From the IMG/VR virus record IMGVR_UViG_3300045952_000282, positions 1 through 54,385 of that record: a stretch of DNA of 54,385 nucleotides; one strand, given 5' to 3'. The first letter of the stretch is position 1. Each line of letters opens with the position of its first letter. The DNA is from a virus. Below are positions 30,327 through 40,508 of this stretch, piece by piece. Below the pieces are notes generated by a model. The model was not told where the DNA came from, did not search any database, and saw only the letters and a list, made by a program, of their open reading frames with translations. The translations under genes and the position numbers were made by a program.

Positions 30327-31618
30327 TCCCGCTGCTATCAACCGAGCGCGCATGTCTTCTCGCTGGAGACGCGGCCGATCTTACCCTGCCGCCGAACTCG
30401 GTTGACGCTATCGTGTGTGATCCGCCGGCGGGCGTTTCGTTCATGGGGAAGAGCTGGGATGACGATAAAGGCGGCCGCGACGAGTGGATTCGCTGGCTGG
30501 CCGCTACGCTAGCGCCCGCATTTCATGCATTGAAGCCGGGCGGGTACGCGCTTGTGTGGGCGCTCCCTCGTACGTCGCACTGGACCGCACTCGCGCTCGA
30601 GTACGCAAGTTTTGAAATTCGCGATCGGGTTAGTCACCTCTTCGGGACTGGCTTCCCGAAGTCGCTTGCACTAGATAAGGCGATTGACGACCACTTCGGA
30701 GCGGAACGGGTTGCGGTATCCGCAAACCCGAACCACCGCGCTGTGAGTGGCGTTGGGTATGAAGGCGTGTACGCCGGCGGAAACACCGGCGCGGCCGTCA
30801 TCACCGCGCCGGCGACCGCAGAGGCGAAAGAGTGGGAAGGTTGGGGTACCGCGCTTAAACCAGCGTGTGAAGACTGGTGGCTCGTGCGGAAACCGCTCGA
30901 GGGAACGTACGCCGAGAACGTTCTGAAGTGGGGAGTCGGCGGTCTCAATATCGACAGCTGCCGTATCACGACAGACGAACCTCTCACGCGTAAGCTCGGA
31001 AAGACAACCGTCTCGGATTCCGGGTGGGTGAGCTCGAACCGTTCCGAGATCGCAGGGAAGGACGGCGGTCGCTGGCCGGCGCACCTGGTGCTCGACGAAG
31101 AAGCCGCGGCTGCGCTCGACGCCACGCAGCCGAAGAGCCAATCCCGGAAGGGGAAACCACGCAAGGGTAAGCAGGGCGACGGCTGGGGCATGAGTCACAC
31201 CGGCGCGGAGTATGAAGACGCCGGCGGACCGAGTCGCTTCTTTTACGTCACTAAACCTAGCAAGGCGGAGAAGAACACCGGCTGCGACAACCTTCCGGTC
31301 AAATCCGGCGGTGAAGCAACCGACCGCGTGGACGGGTCGAAGGGTCTGCAGAACCCGCGCGCGGGCGCCGGCCGCGGCGGAGGCTCGCGCAACTTCCACC
31401 CGACTGTGAAGAGTGTCGACCTTATGCGCTGGCTTTGCCGGCTGATCGCTCCACCGGGCGGCGTGATTCTCGATCCGTTCTGTGGCTCCGGTAGTACCGG
31501 CGTCGCGGCGCTCGCGGAAGGTTTTAGTTTCATCGGCGTCGAGCAGTCGCCCGAGTACGCGGAGATTGCAAAAGCGCGGCTAGAGCACGCGCTGAAGGGA
31601 GTGAACGATAATGAATAA
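30323..31618 (+). CDS. DNA methyltransferase, N6-adenine/N4-cytosine type
   Basis: 431 residues from GTG 30323 (GTGA overlap). Motif IV appears early (AIVCDPPAG, about 30-38) and motif I near the C-terminus (ILDPFCGSGSTGVAAL, then FIGVEQ), the order of the beta class. The catalytic motif reads DPPA instead of the usual DPPY, which may change activity or specificity. It probably modifies phage DNA, perhaps to avoid host restriction. It lies in the middle of the replication operon. Confidence 0.85.
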   Translation: MIPLLSTERACLLAGDAADLTLPPNSVDAIVCDPPAGVSFMGKSWDDDKGGRDEWIRWLAATLAPAFHALKPGGYALVWALPRTSHWTALALEYASFEIRDRVSHLFGTGFPKSLALDKAIDDHFGAERVAVSANPNHRAVSGVGYEGVYAGGNTGAAVITAPATAEAKEWEGWGTALKPACEDWWLVRKPLEGTYAENVLKWGVGGLNIDSCRITTDEPLTRKLGKTTVSDSGWVSSNRSEIAGKDGGRWPAHLVLDEEAAAALDATQPKSQSRKGKPRKGKQGDGWGMSHTGAEYEDAGGPSRFFYVTKPSKAEKNTGCDNLPVKSGGEATDRVDGSKGLQNPRAGAGRGGGSRNFHPTVKSVDLMRWLCRLIAPPGGVILDPFCGSGSTGVAALAEGFSFIGVEQSPEYAEIAKARLEHALKGVNDNE

Positions 31619-31994
31619 AGAACAACTCCAGCACCTCAAAGACCTGTGCTCCGCGGCAACGCCTGGACCTTGGGAACAGAGACCTGTGAAGTGCCTGGGA
31701 ACCTGGGACGTAGGCTCATCTGCAATTTATCATTGGCCTTACTCAGGGGAGAGGGCAATCCGTTGCGAGGAGAGGGACGACGCAGCCTTCATCGCCGCAG
31801 CCCGGAGTGCACTGCCTGAGTTGATAGCGGAGGTGGAGAGGTTGGAGGCTGAACTCTCAAAGGTTCGTGCGGATTACCTATCGCTGCTAGGGCAGGTGAT
31901 ACAGCCCGAGGAGTGCGACGTATGTCGGTTGCGACTGAAGGGCTGGGACATCGCGGGCTACAGAACCGCGTGCACGTGCGGCGGTCGAAAATGA
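31611..31994 (+). CDS. Ead/Ea22-like phage protein
   Basis: 127 residues, overlapping the methyltransferase stop. The N-terminal LKDLCSAATPGPWE and central DDAAFIAAARSALPELIAEVERLEAEL are the hallmark of the widespread Ead/Ea22-like phage family of unknown function. A C-terminal CxxC plus CTCGG suggests metal binding. Common in early regions of temperate phages. Confidence 0.65.
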   Translation: MNKEQLQHLKDLCSAATPGPWEQRPVKCLGTWDVGSSAIYHWPYSGERAIRCEERDDAAFIAAARSALPELIAEVERLEAELSKVRADYLSLLGQVIQPEECDVCRLRLKGWDIAGYRTACTCGGRK

Positions 31995-32518
31995 GCTACG
32001 TCCTCGCCGTCGATCCGTCGCTTCGCTCGACCGGCGTAGCGCTCTTTCACGACGGTAAGCTCGTAGCGGCTGCTCGTTTAGGCGGTTTTGATACCGGCGG
32101 ACTCGGTAAACGTTGCTATCGTGTCGCGCATTCGATTCGATTGTGGTGGCATGAACACCAGCCGCCCGTTCCGTGCGTTCCGACCCTTGTTTTCGAGTGG
32201 CCGCAGATCTACCGAGCCAGCAAAAGCAAGGGCGATCCGAACGACCTCGTACCGCTCGCGGGCATAGGCATGGCGCTTGCCGGAATGCTAGATGTCGATC
32301 CGGTCACTCCAACGCCGGCGGAATGGGCTGGCCAGCTAAAGAAATTCACGAATGGTGATGTCGGCCGGTCGCCGCGTGCAATTCGCATAAGCTCGCGTCT
32401 AACGCAGAACGAGCTTTGCCACTGGCAGAATCAGCACGACGTGATTGACGCGATCGGTTTAGGACTCTGGTACCTCGGACGCTTGGCGCCAAAGCGGGTA
32501 TTCCCCGGAGCAACGTGA
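31991..32518 (+). CDS. RuvC-like Holliday junction resolvase
   Basis: 175 residues from ATG 31991 (ATGA overlap). The RNase H-fold catalytic pattern is visible: D8 in VLAVDPSLRSTGVALF, an acidic residue in LVFEWPQ, and the C-terminal HDVIDAIGLG pair. RuvC-like enzymes resolve branched DNA before packaging. It closes the early rightward operon apart from a tiny downstream ORF. Confidence 0.75.
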   Translation: MSYVLAVDPSLRSTGVALFHDGKLVAAARLGGFDTGGLGKRCYRVAHSIRLWWHEHQPPVPCVPTLVFEWPQIYRASKSKGDPNDLVPLAGIGMALAGMLDVDPVTPTPAEWAGQLKKFTNGDVGRSPRAIRISSRLTQNELCHWQNQHDVIDAIGLGLWYLGRLAPKRVFPGAT

Positions 32519-32628
32519 TAACGCTGTACCAAGTTCGTTGTTGGCTGCTCTGGCCATGGCACGAATGGCGCTGGCGACGCGTATGTCACACGCACCGTGT
32601 CTTCGCTCTAGAGCGCCGTGGCTGGTAG
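32515..32628 (+). CDS. Possible 37-residue Trp/Arg-rich peptide
   Basis: GTG 32515 overlaps the resolvase stop (GTGA). The product (CWLLWPWHEWRWRRVC) is very rich in Trp and Arg. It ends 4 bases before the convergent sigma-factor gene. Evidence is only coupling and position. Confidence 0.3.
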   Translation: MITLYQVRCWLLWPWHEWRWRRVCHTHRVFALERRGW

Positions 32629-32632
32629 CTGG

Positions 32633-33724
<1,092 letters not shown>

Positions 33725-33892
33725 GAGGGAAATCGGAGGCCGGCGCGATCGGCCGCGTCTCTTTCAGGTCGCGATTCCGCGGGAGCGGCCCGGGACGCAG
33801 CGGCGTTGTGTAAGACCATTCGCGGGCGGGCGGTTGAAAGCAGGCGACGGGAAGCGTATCGTGTTCTCGGTCTTTGCGGCGTGACCCCATAA

Positions 33893-33941
33893 GTCGACGA
33901 TAACCCGAAGAACGTCCCGATGTCGACGGTAAACCGTCGAC
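33893..33941 (-). promoter_or_regulatory. GTCGAC-box region upstream of the sigma-factor gene
   Basis: Three GTCGAC boxes at 33936-33941, 33922-33927 and 33893-33898. The first two are 14 bp apart. On the minus strand TCGACA (33926-33921), a 17-bp spacer and TTATCG (33903-33898) form a plausible promoter. The leader to ATG 33724 is about 165 nt and contains no credible gene. Confidence 0.5.
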
Positions 33942-33943
33942 GC

Positions 33944-34588
33944 TCAATTCCCGAACGTATACGCTAGGATACGAGGCAACACGGCGTCATACCAAAGCTG
34001 ACCCGGATCCTCTTTCACCTTATTACAGTCGCGGTGCCCGAACCCGGCACGCGTCTTCGTCATTGGCGCCCAGTCGCAAATCGCTTTCGTAACCCGGCAG
34101 GCCGCGACAATCATTTCCTCCGGCCACTCCGTACCGTAACCCTCTTGCTCGATACCGATGCTGTGTTGGTTAGGGTGTCCGAGCCTGGGTAGATTGAGCC
34201 GCTGCTTACCGCCCGCGTGCCATGCCATGTGCGTCAGCGGGACCTGCTGAATAATCGAGCCGTCGCGACAGATGGTGACGTGCCAGCTCCCAACATGAAG
34301 CTTCGGATCCTCTTTCTTCACTTCACTGAACGCTCGCGCACGGCGCTTGGCCATGTTCATCCCGGTCCCGTACTTCGTCGCGGTATAGTGCCAGACAATC
34401 GCCTTCGGCTTCTCAGACGCGAACGGGCCGTCGAACCACGACGGGTGACTCGGAACATGCTTGACTCCGTCACCTACCAACCAGCCGTCAGCATCCACAC
34501 CGAGCGGAGACGCAATACCAGTTTCTTTTGGCGATATCGCCAGCTTCAGTTGGCGGATAAGTGACGCTATCTTCTCGAAGAGCCTCAC
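33944..34588 (-). CDS. N-acetylmuramoyl-L-alanine amidase endolysin
   Basis: 214 residues. The amidase_2 fold is shown by AIVWHYTATKY (H67), SWHVTICRDGSIIQQVPLTHMAWHAG, HSIGIEQEG and the closing GHRDCNKVKEDPG (H185, D193), giving the zinc ligands and active site. No signal peptide is seen, so a holin is needed. It cuts the peptidoglycan amide bond at lysis. Coupled to the dNMP kinase gene by an ATGA overlap. Confidence 0.92.
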   Translation of the reverse strand: MRLFEKIASLIRQLKLAISPKETGIASPLGVDADGWLVGDGVKHVPSHPSWFDGPFASEKPKAIVWHYTATKYGTGMNMAKRRARAFSEVKKEDPKLHVGSWHVTICRDGSIIQQVPLTHMAWHAGGKQRLNLPRLGHPNQHSIGIEQEGYGTEWPEEMIVAACRVTKAICDWAPMTKTRAGFGHRDCNKVKEDPGQLWYDAVLPRILAYTFGN

Positions 34589-35124
34589 TTCTTATCTCCG
34601 AGGATTTGGCCGAACATGCGCTGTGCGCGTTCAATTAAGTCGCCATCGGCGCGGCGTGATTCAAGAACGTAGTCGAACGGGACGCTGTCGACTTGCTCGC
34701 TGGCGTGTTCGCCGTTGTCGTTCGACGGGCGATCCGGGCAGATAAGCTTGACGACGATCCCGCCTCGCAATCGGATTGCGCGCGACTCGTTCGGGAAACG
34801 AAGGTCGTCACACACCCACGTAATACCGTGGCGTAGCGCGCCCATTGCCGCGTTGACCCACACGTCGCTACCGAGTACGTCTCGGCACACGTCCGTGCCG
34901 AGGAACTGCAGGAGCTGGCGAGATGACTTCCCGTAACGTGGATCGACGGCTTCCTTCTCTTCCTGCGTGCCGAATAGCTGCGCGTCGGTAAGCCCATAAA
35001 TCCGTCGCGCCATTTCCTTCAGCGGCGCGGCGTAGGAGAACTTCTGCGCACCGTACGAGTCGCGCAACCAGTTTGCGACCGTGGTCTTCCCGCTGCCGGC
35101 TTTACCGAGTAGTCCAATAATCAT
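34585..35124 (-). CDS. Deoxynucleoside monophosphate kinase-like protein
   Basis: 179 residues. P-loop GKAGSGKTT (7-15) near the N-terminus; the FSYAAPLKEMARRIYGL, GKSSRQLLQFLGTDVCR and VCDDLRFPNES segments match phage dNMP kinases of the T4 gp1 type. It phosphorylates dNMPs for phage DNA synthesis. It is unusual that it sits in the lysis region and not with the other nucleotide genes. Confidence 0.85.
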   Translation of the reverse strand: MIIGLLGKAGSGKTTVANWLRDSYGAQKFSYAAPLKEMARRIYGLTDAQLFGTQEEKEAVDPRYGKSSRQLLQFLGTDVCRDVLGSDVWVNAAMGALRHGITWVCDDLRFPNESRAIRLRGGIVVKLICPDRPSNDNGEHASEQVDSVPFDYVLESRRADGDLIERAQRMFGQILGDKK

Positions 35125-35134
35125 TTACCGCTCC

Positions 35135-35331
35135 TTACGTCCAGAAAAAATGACCGGTGAGAAGACCGAACGCGAAAGTGATGAGGAACTTCAAGAGCCG
35201 GATCTTTTGATCCCAGTAACGGACACGCTCGGTGATCGTGTTACCGTCTCGCTGATCCAGCCAGAGCCAGACATCCCAACCGATGATCCCGAGGGTTAGA
35301 GCGGCCATGATTATGGTGACTGTGAGCTCGC

Positions 35332-35335
<4 letters not shown>
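35135..35335 (-). CDS. Small two-helix membrane protein (holin candidate)
   Basis: 66 residues, ATGA overlap with the C5-methyltransferase stop. Two hydrophobic helices: VTIIMAALTLGIIGWDVWLWL and FLITFAFGLLTGHFF, separated by a charged loop (QRDGNTITERVRYWDQKI). Size and position beside the endolysin fit a class II-like holin or antiholin. Confidence 0.55.
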
Positions 35336-36188
<853 letters not shown>

Positions 36189-36192
<4 letters not shown>

Positions 36193-37904
36193 GCCGCCTT
36201 CTTCCCCTTGCGTTTCTTCTCCGGCTCGCGTCGCCACTTCCCGCCGATGATGAAGACGAGCTGTCGCTTGCCGTTCGGCCAGATGAGGCAATGCGCGTGC
36301 GCCCACGTGCTCGGACCACTCGTGTACTCGAGCGACAGTCTGGAGCTCGTGCCGACCGCCCACGCGCCGCGGATGATACCCGGCGTGTGCGAGTGCCCGG
36401 TCACAGTACGCGCGCCGATGCGGTCGAACTGGTTTAGCGTTCCCTTCTGTCCGTTGATTCCGTGGTCGCCGTGGTACGACACAACAACGCCGGCGATTTC
36501 CGCGACTTCATCACGAGAGAGGAAACGCACGGACTCGGGTACGTGCGGGCGCGCATATAACTCCAGCGGATCGGCCGCGCGCACGCCGCGGTCAGTCATC
36601 TCGATCGTATCGACCCACTCGGCCCACAACTTCACGAGAAGCTGGGCGTTGTCCGGGTCTGATAGCGGCGTCGCTTTCTTCAGCCACTTCGTCAGGTGAT
36701 CGTGGTGATTCGAGGGTACGATCCAGCGCTCGGAGTTCGCGGGCGTAGTCTCTTTGATAAACTTGACGACGTTCCTAAGCTCCTTCTCTAGAAGGTGCAT
36801 TCCGACGCCGCGCTTCCCGATCTGCACGACCGGGTCTTTCTCGGTGTGATGATTGACGGCGTACGAGTCAAGCACGTCGTGACTTACGATCACCTCCGGC
36901 TCGGTAGCTTCGACAATTCCGCCTTCGCCGTACGTACCTTCGCGACACGCTTTGTCGCTGAACTCGACGTGGACGTCGCCTTCGATAAGCGCCTTCGGTC
37001 GCGCAGTGTCACCGGGACCGTTCGGCCCGTAGTAGACGCAGTCGATATCGTAGAATCCGCCCTTCTCGTCGCCCATGAGCTGGCGCACGTGGAAGCGCGG
37101 GCCTTCTTTCTCGATAACAAGCGCGGCCGGCGTATGCACGAAGTTCGCTCTCGCGCCGGCGCGCGTCGTGCTGTACTGCAGCTCCGCGCTAACCGTACCG
37201 GTTGAGTAGATAGCCTTCGGCATTTTACGCCGCGGCGACGGGACCATCTTCAGACCGAGCTGTGCGTGACCGAAGATTGCGGAGCTGCCGCGGCTGATCG
37301 CCTCGAGACCTTCGAGCGGACTTGAGGCGGTCGCGCCCACGCGCACTTGACCCATAACCACGAGGTGTTCGTGAAGCTGCAGGTTCTCGTCGGTCAGGTA
37401 CTGGTGCGTTTCCATCGGCCACCAGGCGCGATAAATGCTGTGTTTATCCTCACCACGCGTGGTCGGATTTTTGTATCGCGCAGGGATAACAATGAGCTCG
37501 GCGTTACGCGCTTCGCAGTAACCAAGCAGCGCCTTCCAGAATGGTTTGTTCAGCTCAACGTTATTAAGTGCCGAGGTGACGACGAAGATCTGCGCGTCTG
37601 TGAACGCAGCGCGGCGCTCATCCGGTAGCTTCCAGTGGACATCGCCAGGATTCAACGGCGGCAGCTTGTCCGGTTCACGCTTCAGAAACAGATCGCGCAG
37701 CGGCGGCAGCTGTTTGGTGTGTCCCGCGGCACGAAGACGCGACACCCAGTTCTCGAAGGTGCGGACGGGTAAAACCGGCAAGCTCGGACACCGAGATCGC
37801 AGTTTCTGAATCAACTCTTCCTGGTTGTGGGATTTCGAGGCGAGAGGGGCGACCCACTTGAGAATGGCTTCGTCCCATTGTGCGCGGCGCTTTGCAGATA
37901 TCAC
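36189..37904 (-). CDS. T5 A1-like metallophosphoesterase (DNA transfer/host DNA degradation)
   Basis: 571 residues from GTG 37904, chosen for the AGGAG site 5 nt upstream; a longer frame from 37958 overlaps the next gene. The N-terminus is HTH-like (EELIQKLRSRCPSLP). Calcineurin-like motifs are spread along the protein: ALIEGDVHVE, SHDVLD, VPSNHHDHL, SYHGDHGINGQKG and GHSHTPG. This matches the T5 A1 family of DNA transfer/host DNA degradation proteins. The C-terminus is Lys/Arg-rich. The role in a temperate phage is unclear. Confidence 0.75.
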
Positions 37905-37926
37905 GACAGCTCCTAAGCGAGGGGGT

Positions 37927-38304
37927 TTAGAAAGCAATTGCGCCGACAGTTCCGCCAATTATCGCGGCCAGGCCGACGGCAGTGAGCCACAAGACGCGCG
38001 ACGAGCTAGCCGACTCTCGATAGAACTTCTTTTCCGCTTCGCAGCGGGTCCGATCTTTCTCGAGTGTTCGCACGTGCGCATCAAGTTTGTCGTGAACAGT
38101 TTCGCTCAGGATATAGGACGGTGGCAACGCTAAACCGTCGACACCTTCGATTTTTACTGTGAATGGTACGGTAACATGTAGATATTCCGTCGGTGGCGTC
38201 AACGGAATAACGTCGAAAGAGGGGTCGGCCGCCACGCTCGCAGGTCGGAGCAGGAACGCAACGAGCGCAGCAGCCGTTACCACCAAACGTTTACGGGTAT
38301 TCAC
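37927..38304 (-). CDS. Signal-peptide protein with C-terminal membrane anchor
   Basis: 125 residues from GTG 38304 (GGAG 6 nt upstream). A signal peptide (RKRLVVTAAALVAFLLRPASVAADP), a beta-rich periplasmic part and a helical stretch (DKLDAHVRTLEKDRTRCEAEKKFY) are followed by a C-terminal helix (VLWLTAVGLAAIIGGTVGAIAF). It is possibly an envelope lysis or spanin-like partner of the lipoprotein at 38875-39054, but its topology differs from classical spanins. Confidence 0.55.
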   Translation of the reverse strand: MNTRKRLVVTAAALVAFLLRPASVAADPSFDVIPLTPPTEYLHVTVPFTVKIEGVDGLALPPSYILSETVHDKLDAHVRTLEKDRTRCEAEKKFYRESASSSRVLWLTAVGLAAIIGGTVGAIAF

Positions 38305-38878
38305 GAGCGACTCCGATGGCGCCGGAGAGTCCATTGGTCGGAGTTGCGTCGACCGCGGCCTGGCCGGCTGCTTCCGCTTTCGCCACGGTGGCTCGGTCTT
38401 TTGCGAAGACCCAAAGAGCCAGGTCGATGACGGTCTTCGCCCAGCCGGGCATCCACTTACGACCCTGCAGCCAGACCAACCGAGGAACTACGAGCTCTTT
38501 GAGCAGCGCATACCCGCCGGCTAAGGTAGCTGCGGCACCTACAGCAGACCACAACAACCCGGCGGACAGAGCACCTCCGCCGGCCAGCCCGGTGCAGACC
38601 GTCGCCGCAAAACCGCCGACAAGCGTCAGAAGCGCCTTCCCTTCGCCTGTGTTGAGCCAGGGCCAGAACTTCCCACCGTAGCGCCAGGCCAGAGCAACGA
38701 GCGCAGAAAGAGCGGTAAAGCCGGCGAGTGCGTATTGCCCGCTACGCGCTGCGTCAACGAGCGCCTTGAACATGTCCGCCGGCGCGTCCGATGTGGCCGC
38801 CTCAGCCGCGAACGCGGTCGCGACGAACGACAGAAAGGCGATGGCAAAAAGCGAGAAGAACGAGAGTATAGATTTCAT
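38291..38878 (-). CDS. Holin-like multi-pass membrane protein
   Basis: 195 residues from ATG 38878 (GGAGG at 6 nt). An N-terminal hydrophobic segment or signal (ILSFFSLFAIAFLSFVATAFA) is followed by further membrane helices (ALAGFTALSALVALAW, LLTLVGGFAATVCTGLAGGGAL, LLWSAVGAAATLAGGYALL) and an amphipathic C-terminus. It lies between the lipoprotein and the signal-peptide protein in a lysis-like cluster. Holin activity is inferred. Confidence 0.6.
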   Translation of the reverse strand: MKSILSFFSLFAIAFLSFVATAFAAEAATSDAPADMFKALVDAARSGQYALAGFTALSALVALAWRYGGKFWPWLNTGEGKALLTLVGGFAATVCTGLAGGGALSAGLLWSAVGAAATLAGGYALLKELVVPRLVWLQGRKWMPGWAKTVIDLALWVFAKDRATVAKAEAAGQAAVDATPTNGLSGAIGVAREYP

Positions 38879-39054
38879 GATGCACCTCCACCGCACGAGA
38901 TAGCGGTGATTTTGGTAACTGCTTCGCACGGCGCTTGGTAGTCCGGCGGTAAAGTCTTGCAGGCGAGAGCTAGCACCACGCCCGCGACAGCGGCAATCCG
39001 CCGCTGTCGCTTGCGTCTCTCAGCCGAGAAGATGTCTTCGCGACGTTTAGTCAT
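38875..39054 (-). CDS. Small lipoprotein (o-spanin candidate)
   Basis: 59 residues from ATG 39054, overlapping the tail-fibre stop (TAATG) and the holin-like start (ATGA). A basic N-terminus (KRREDIFSAERRKRQRRIA) is followed by AVAGVVLALAC, a good lipobox. The mature part is short and Pro/Cys-containing. Size and position fit an outer-membrane spanin subunit. Confidence 0.55.
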   Translation of the reverse strand: MTKRREDIFSAERRKRQRRIAAVAGVVLALACKTLPPDYQAPCEAVTKITAISCGGGAS

Positions 39055-39941
39055 TACGGCACGCGATCCACGGTTACCCAAAGGGCATACAGCCGGACAT
39101 CGCCAGGCGGCGAACCTGTGTCGTTTATCTGAAAAAATGCGCTGTATGCGGTATCCGCCGCAACAACGGTAGTTAGACTCGATACGGTGAGTGATTGGAA
39201 ATTACCGGTGCCGTCGGTAATGGTTTGAGTAGATCCAAGCTGAGCTACGGTGCCCGGGGGAGCAACAGCATCCGTCATAAGTTGTGAGTGAACTGCTAGG
39301 TGAATTTGTTGGGTGCCACCGCTGTCATTACAACGGACTTTCGCTTTAACCGATTTAATCCGTTCCCCTATCTCAACAGGGAGATCAATCGCCAAGGGCG
39401 AGTCGTGGTTAAAAGCATAGTAACGATCGCCCGTACCGACGTTGCCGACAGTACCGACCATCTTGTTAATAGAGCCGGTGTAACCTAAACCCGGCTCTAA
39501 AAACGGGATTGTCACTAACCGCGTGATCTCTCCGTGGTAGATATTCCCGGTTACTGTCAAGTCGCCTCCGACAGACGCGTCATCTGTTATCACAGCGTCG
39601 TCGTTGATGAGCAAGTCGTCGGATTCAAGTGTGCCGACGAACTGTCCGCCGAGCGTGACGTTACCGTCGATGACCACACTACCGTCAACGTTGAGGTCGG
39701 CGTCGAAGTCGACATTGCCGGTGACACCGAAGGTGCCGTCGATTGTGTGATTTCCCGTAAGAGCGCCGTCTGAGAGATATAGAAACCACTTGTAAGCTTC
39801 CAGCGCTAGGACGTTGAAGTAGTCGCTAACTGCGATCTGGCCAGCCGTCCAGCCGGTATCTCGTTGACCGCTACTCGGTGCGGTGTTGTTGGTTTCGTCG
39901 GTCGCCCAACGGGAATCAGCTACTACAGGTTTATCAGCCAT
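39054..39941 (-). CDS. Tail fibre-like protein
   Basis: 295 residues. The central part has a repetitive pattern typical of phage fibres (GTFGVTGNVDFDADLNVDG, then GNVTLGG and GDLTVTGNI). The C-terminal ~140 residues form a beta-rich, possibly receptor-binding domain. It lies directly after the DUF2612-like baseplate gene, the usual place for the first fibre gene. Confidence 0.7.
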   Translation of the reverse strand: MADKPVVADSRWATDETNNTAPSSGQRDTGWTAGQIAVSDYFNVLALEAYKWFLYLSDGALTGNHTIDGTFGVTGNVDFDADLNVDGSVVIDGNVTLGGQFVGTLESDDLLINDDAVITDDASVGGDLTVTGNIYHGEITRLVTIPFLEPGLGYTGSINKMVGTVGNVGTGDRYYAFNHDSPLAIDLPVEIGERIKSVKAKVRCNDSGGTQQIHLAVHSQLMTDAVAPPGTVAQLGSTQTITDGTGNFQSLTVSSLTTVVAADTAYSAFFQINDTGSPPGDVRLYALWVTVDRVP

Positions 39942-39944
39942 GGT

Positions 39945-40508
39945 TTAACTCCTGGCGTCGATCAGTTTTTTGGAATCTAGGTTGCCTACATCAAGGATCA
40001 GCCACTCACCTGGCTCTTCGGCGGAAGACTCAAGGATCAGCCGCACGCCCGCCGCCTTGGCTTTGAAGAGGAAGCTGAAAACGATGTCAGCCAGATCGTC
40101 ACTGGTCGCGACATCGAGTAAGCGGATGATGATTGTCGCGATGTTGTGTCGCTCGGCCTGCACTAGTAGAGCGTCATCGTCAACGATCAGACGAGTGATC
40201 TTGATCAGTTCCTCGACGGATGCAAGCGAGCGGTTCGTAGCGACACGTGCGCGGATATAGCGGCGATAGTCATCATCGCTTAAACCAGCCCGCGGCTGGC
40301 CGACGATGTCACCGAGCTGATCGAGCTGAACACCCTCGGCGGTATCAATGCGCCGCAGGGTGTACAACTGCCAGGCCGCGTCCGATAGCTCCTGCACCTG
40401 CGTAACAAACACAGTAACCAGCGCACGGATATTCGCCTTGTCCTTGTGCTGTTGCGGCAGGCGCGCGAGGGCGCGCTCGACGCGGTCTGTGATTTGAGTA
40501 AGAGGCAT
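39945..40508 (-). CDS. DUF2612-like baseplate/tail protein
   Basis: 187 residues. The pattern LDQLGDIVGQPRAGLSDDDYRRYIRARVATNRS is characteristic of DUF2612, found next to baseplate J in myoviruses. It probably links baseplate wedge and fibre. One base overlaps the baseplate J stop. Confidence 0.75.
   Translation of the reverse strand: MPLTQITDRVERALARLPQQHKDKANIRALVTVFVTQVQELSDAAWQLYTLRRIDTAEGVQLDQLGDIVGQPRAGLSDDDYRRYIRARVATNRSLASVEELIKITRLIVDDDALLVQAERHNIATIIIRLLDVATSDDLADIVFSFLFKAKAAGVRLILESSAEEPGEWLILDVGNLDSKKLIDARS

Noticed and set aside
20000-32000. GTCGAC hexamers inside coding regions as operators
   Set aside because: Single GTCGAC sites are frequent in this GC-rich DNA; only paired sites at 14-bp spacing next to -10 boxes were counted.
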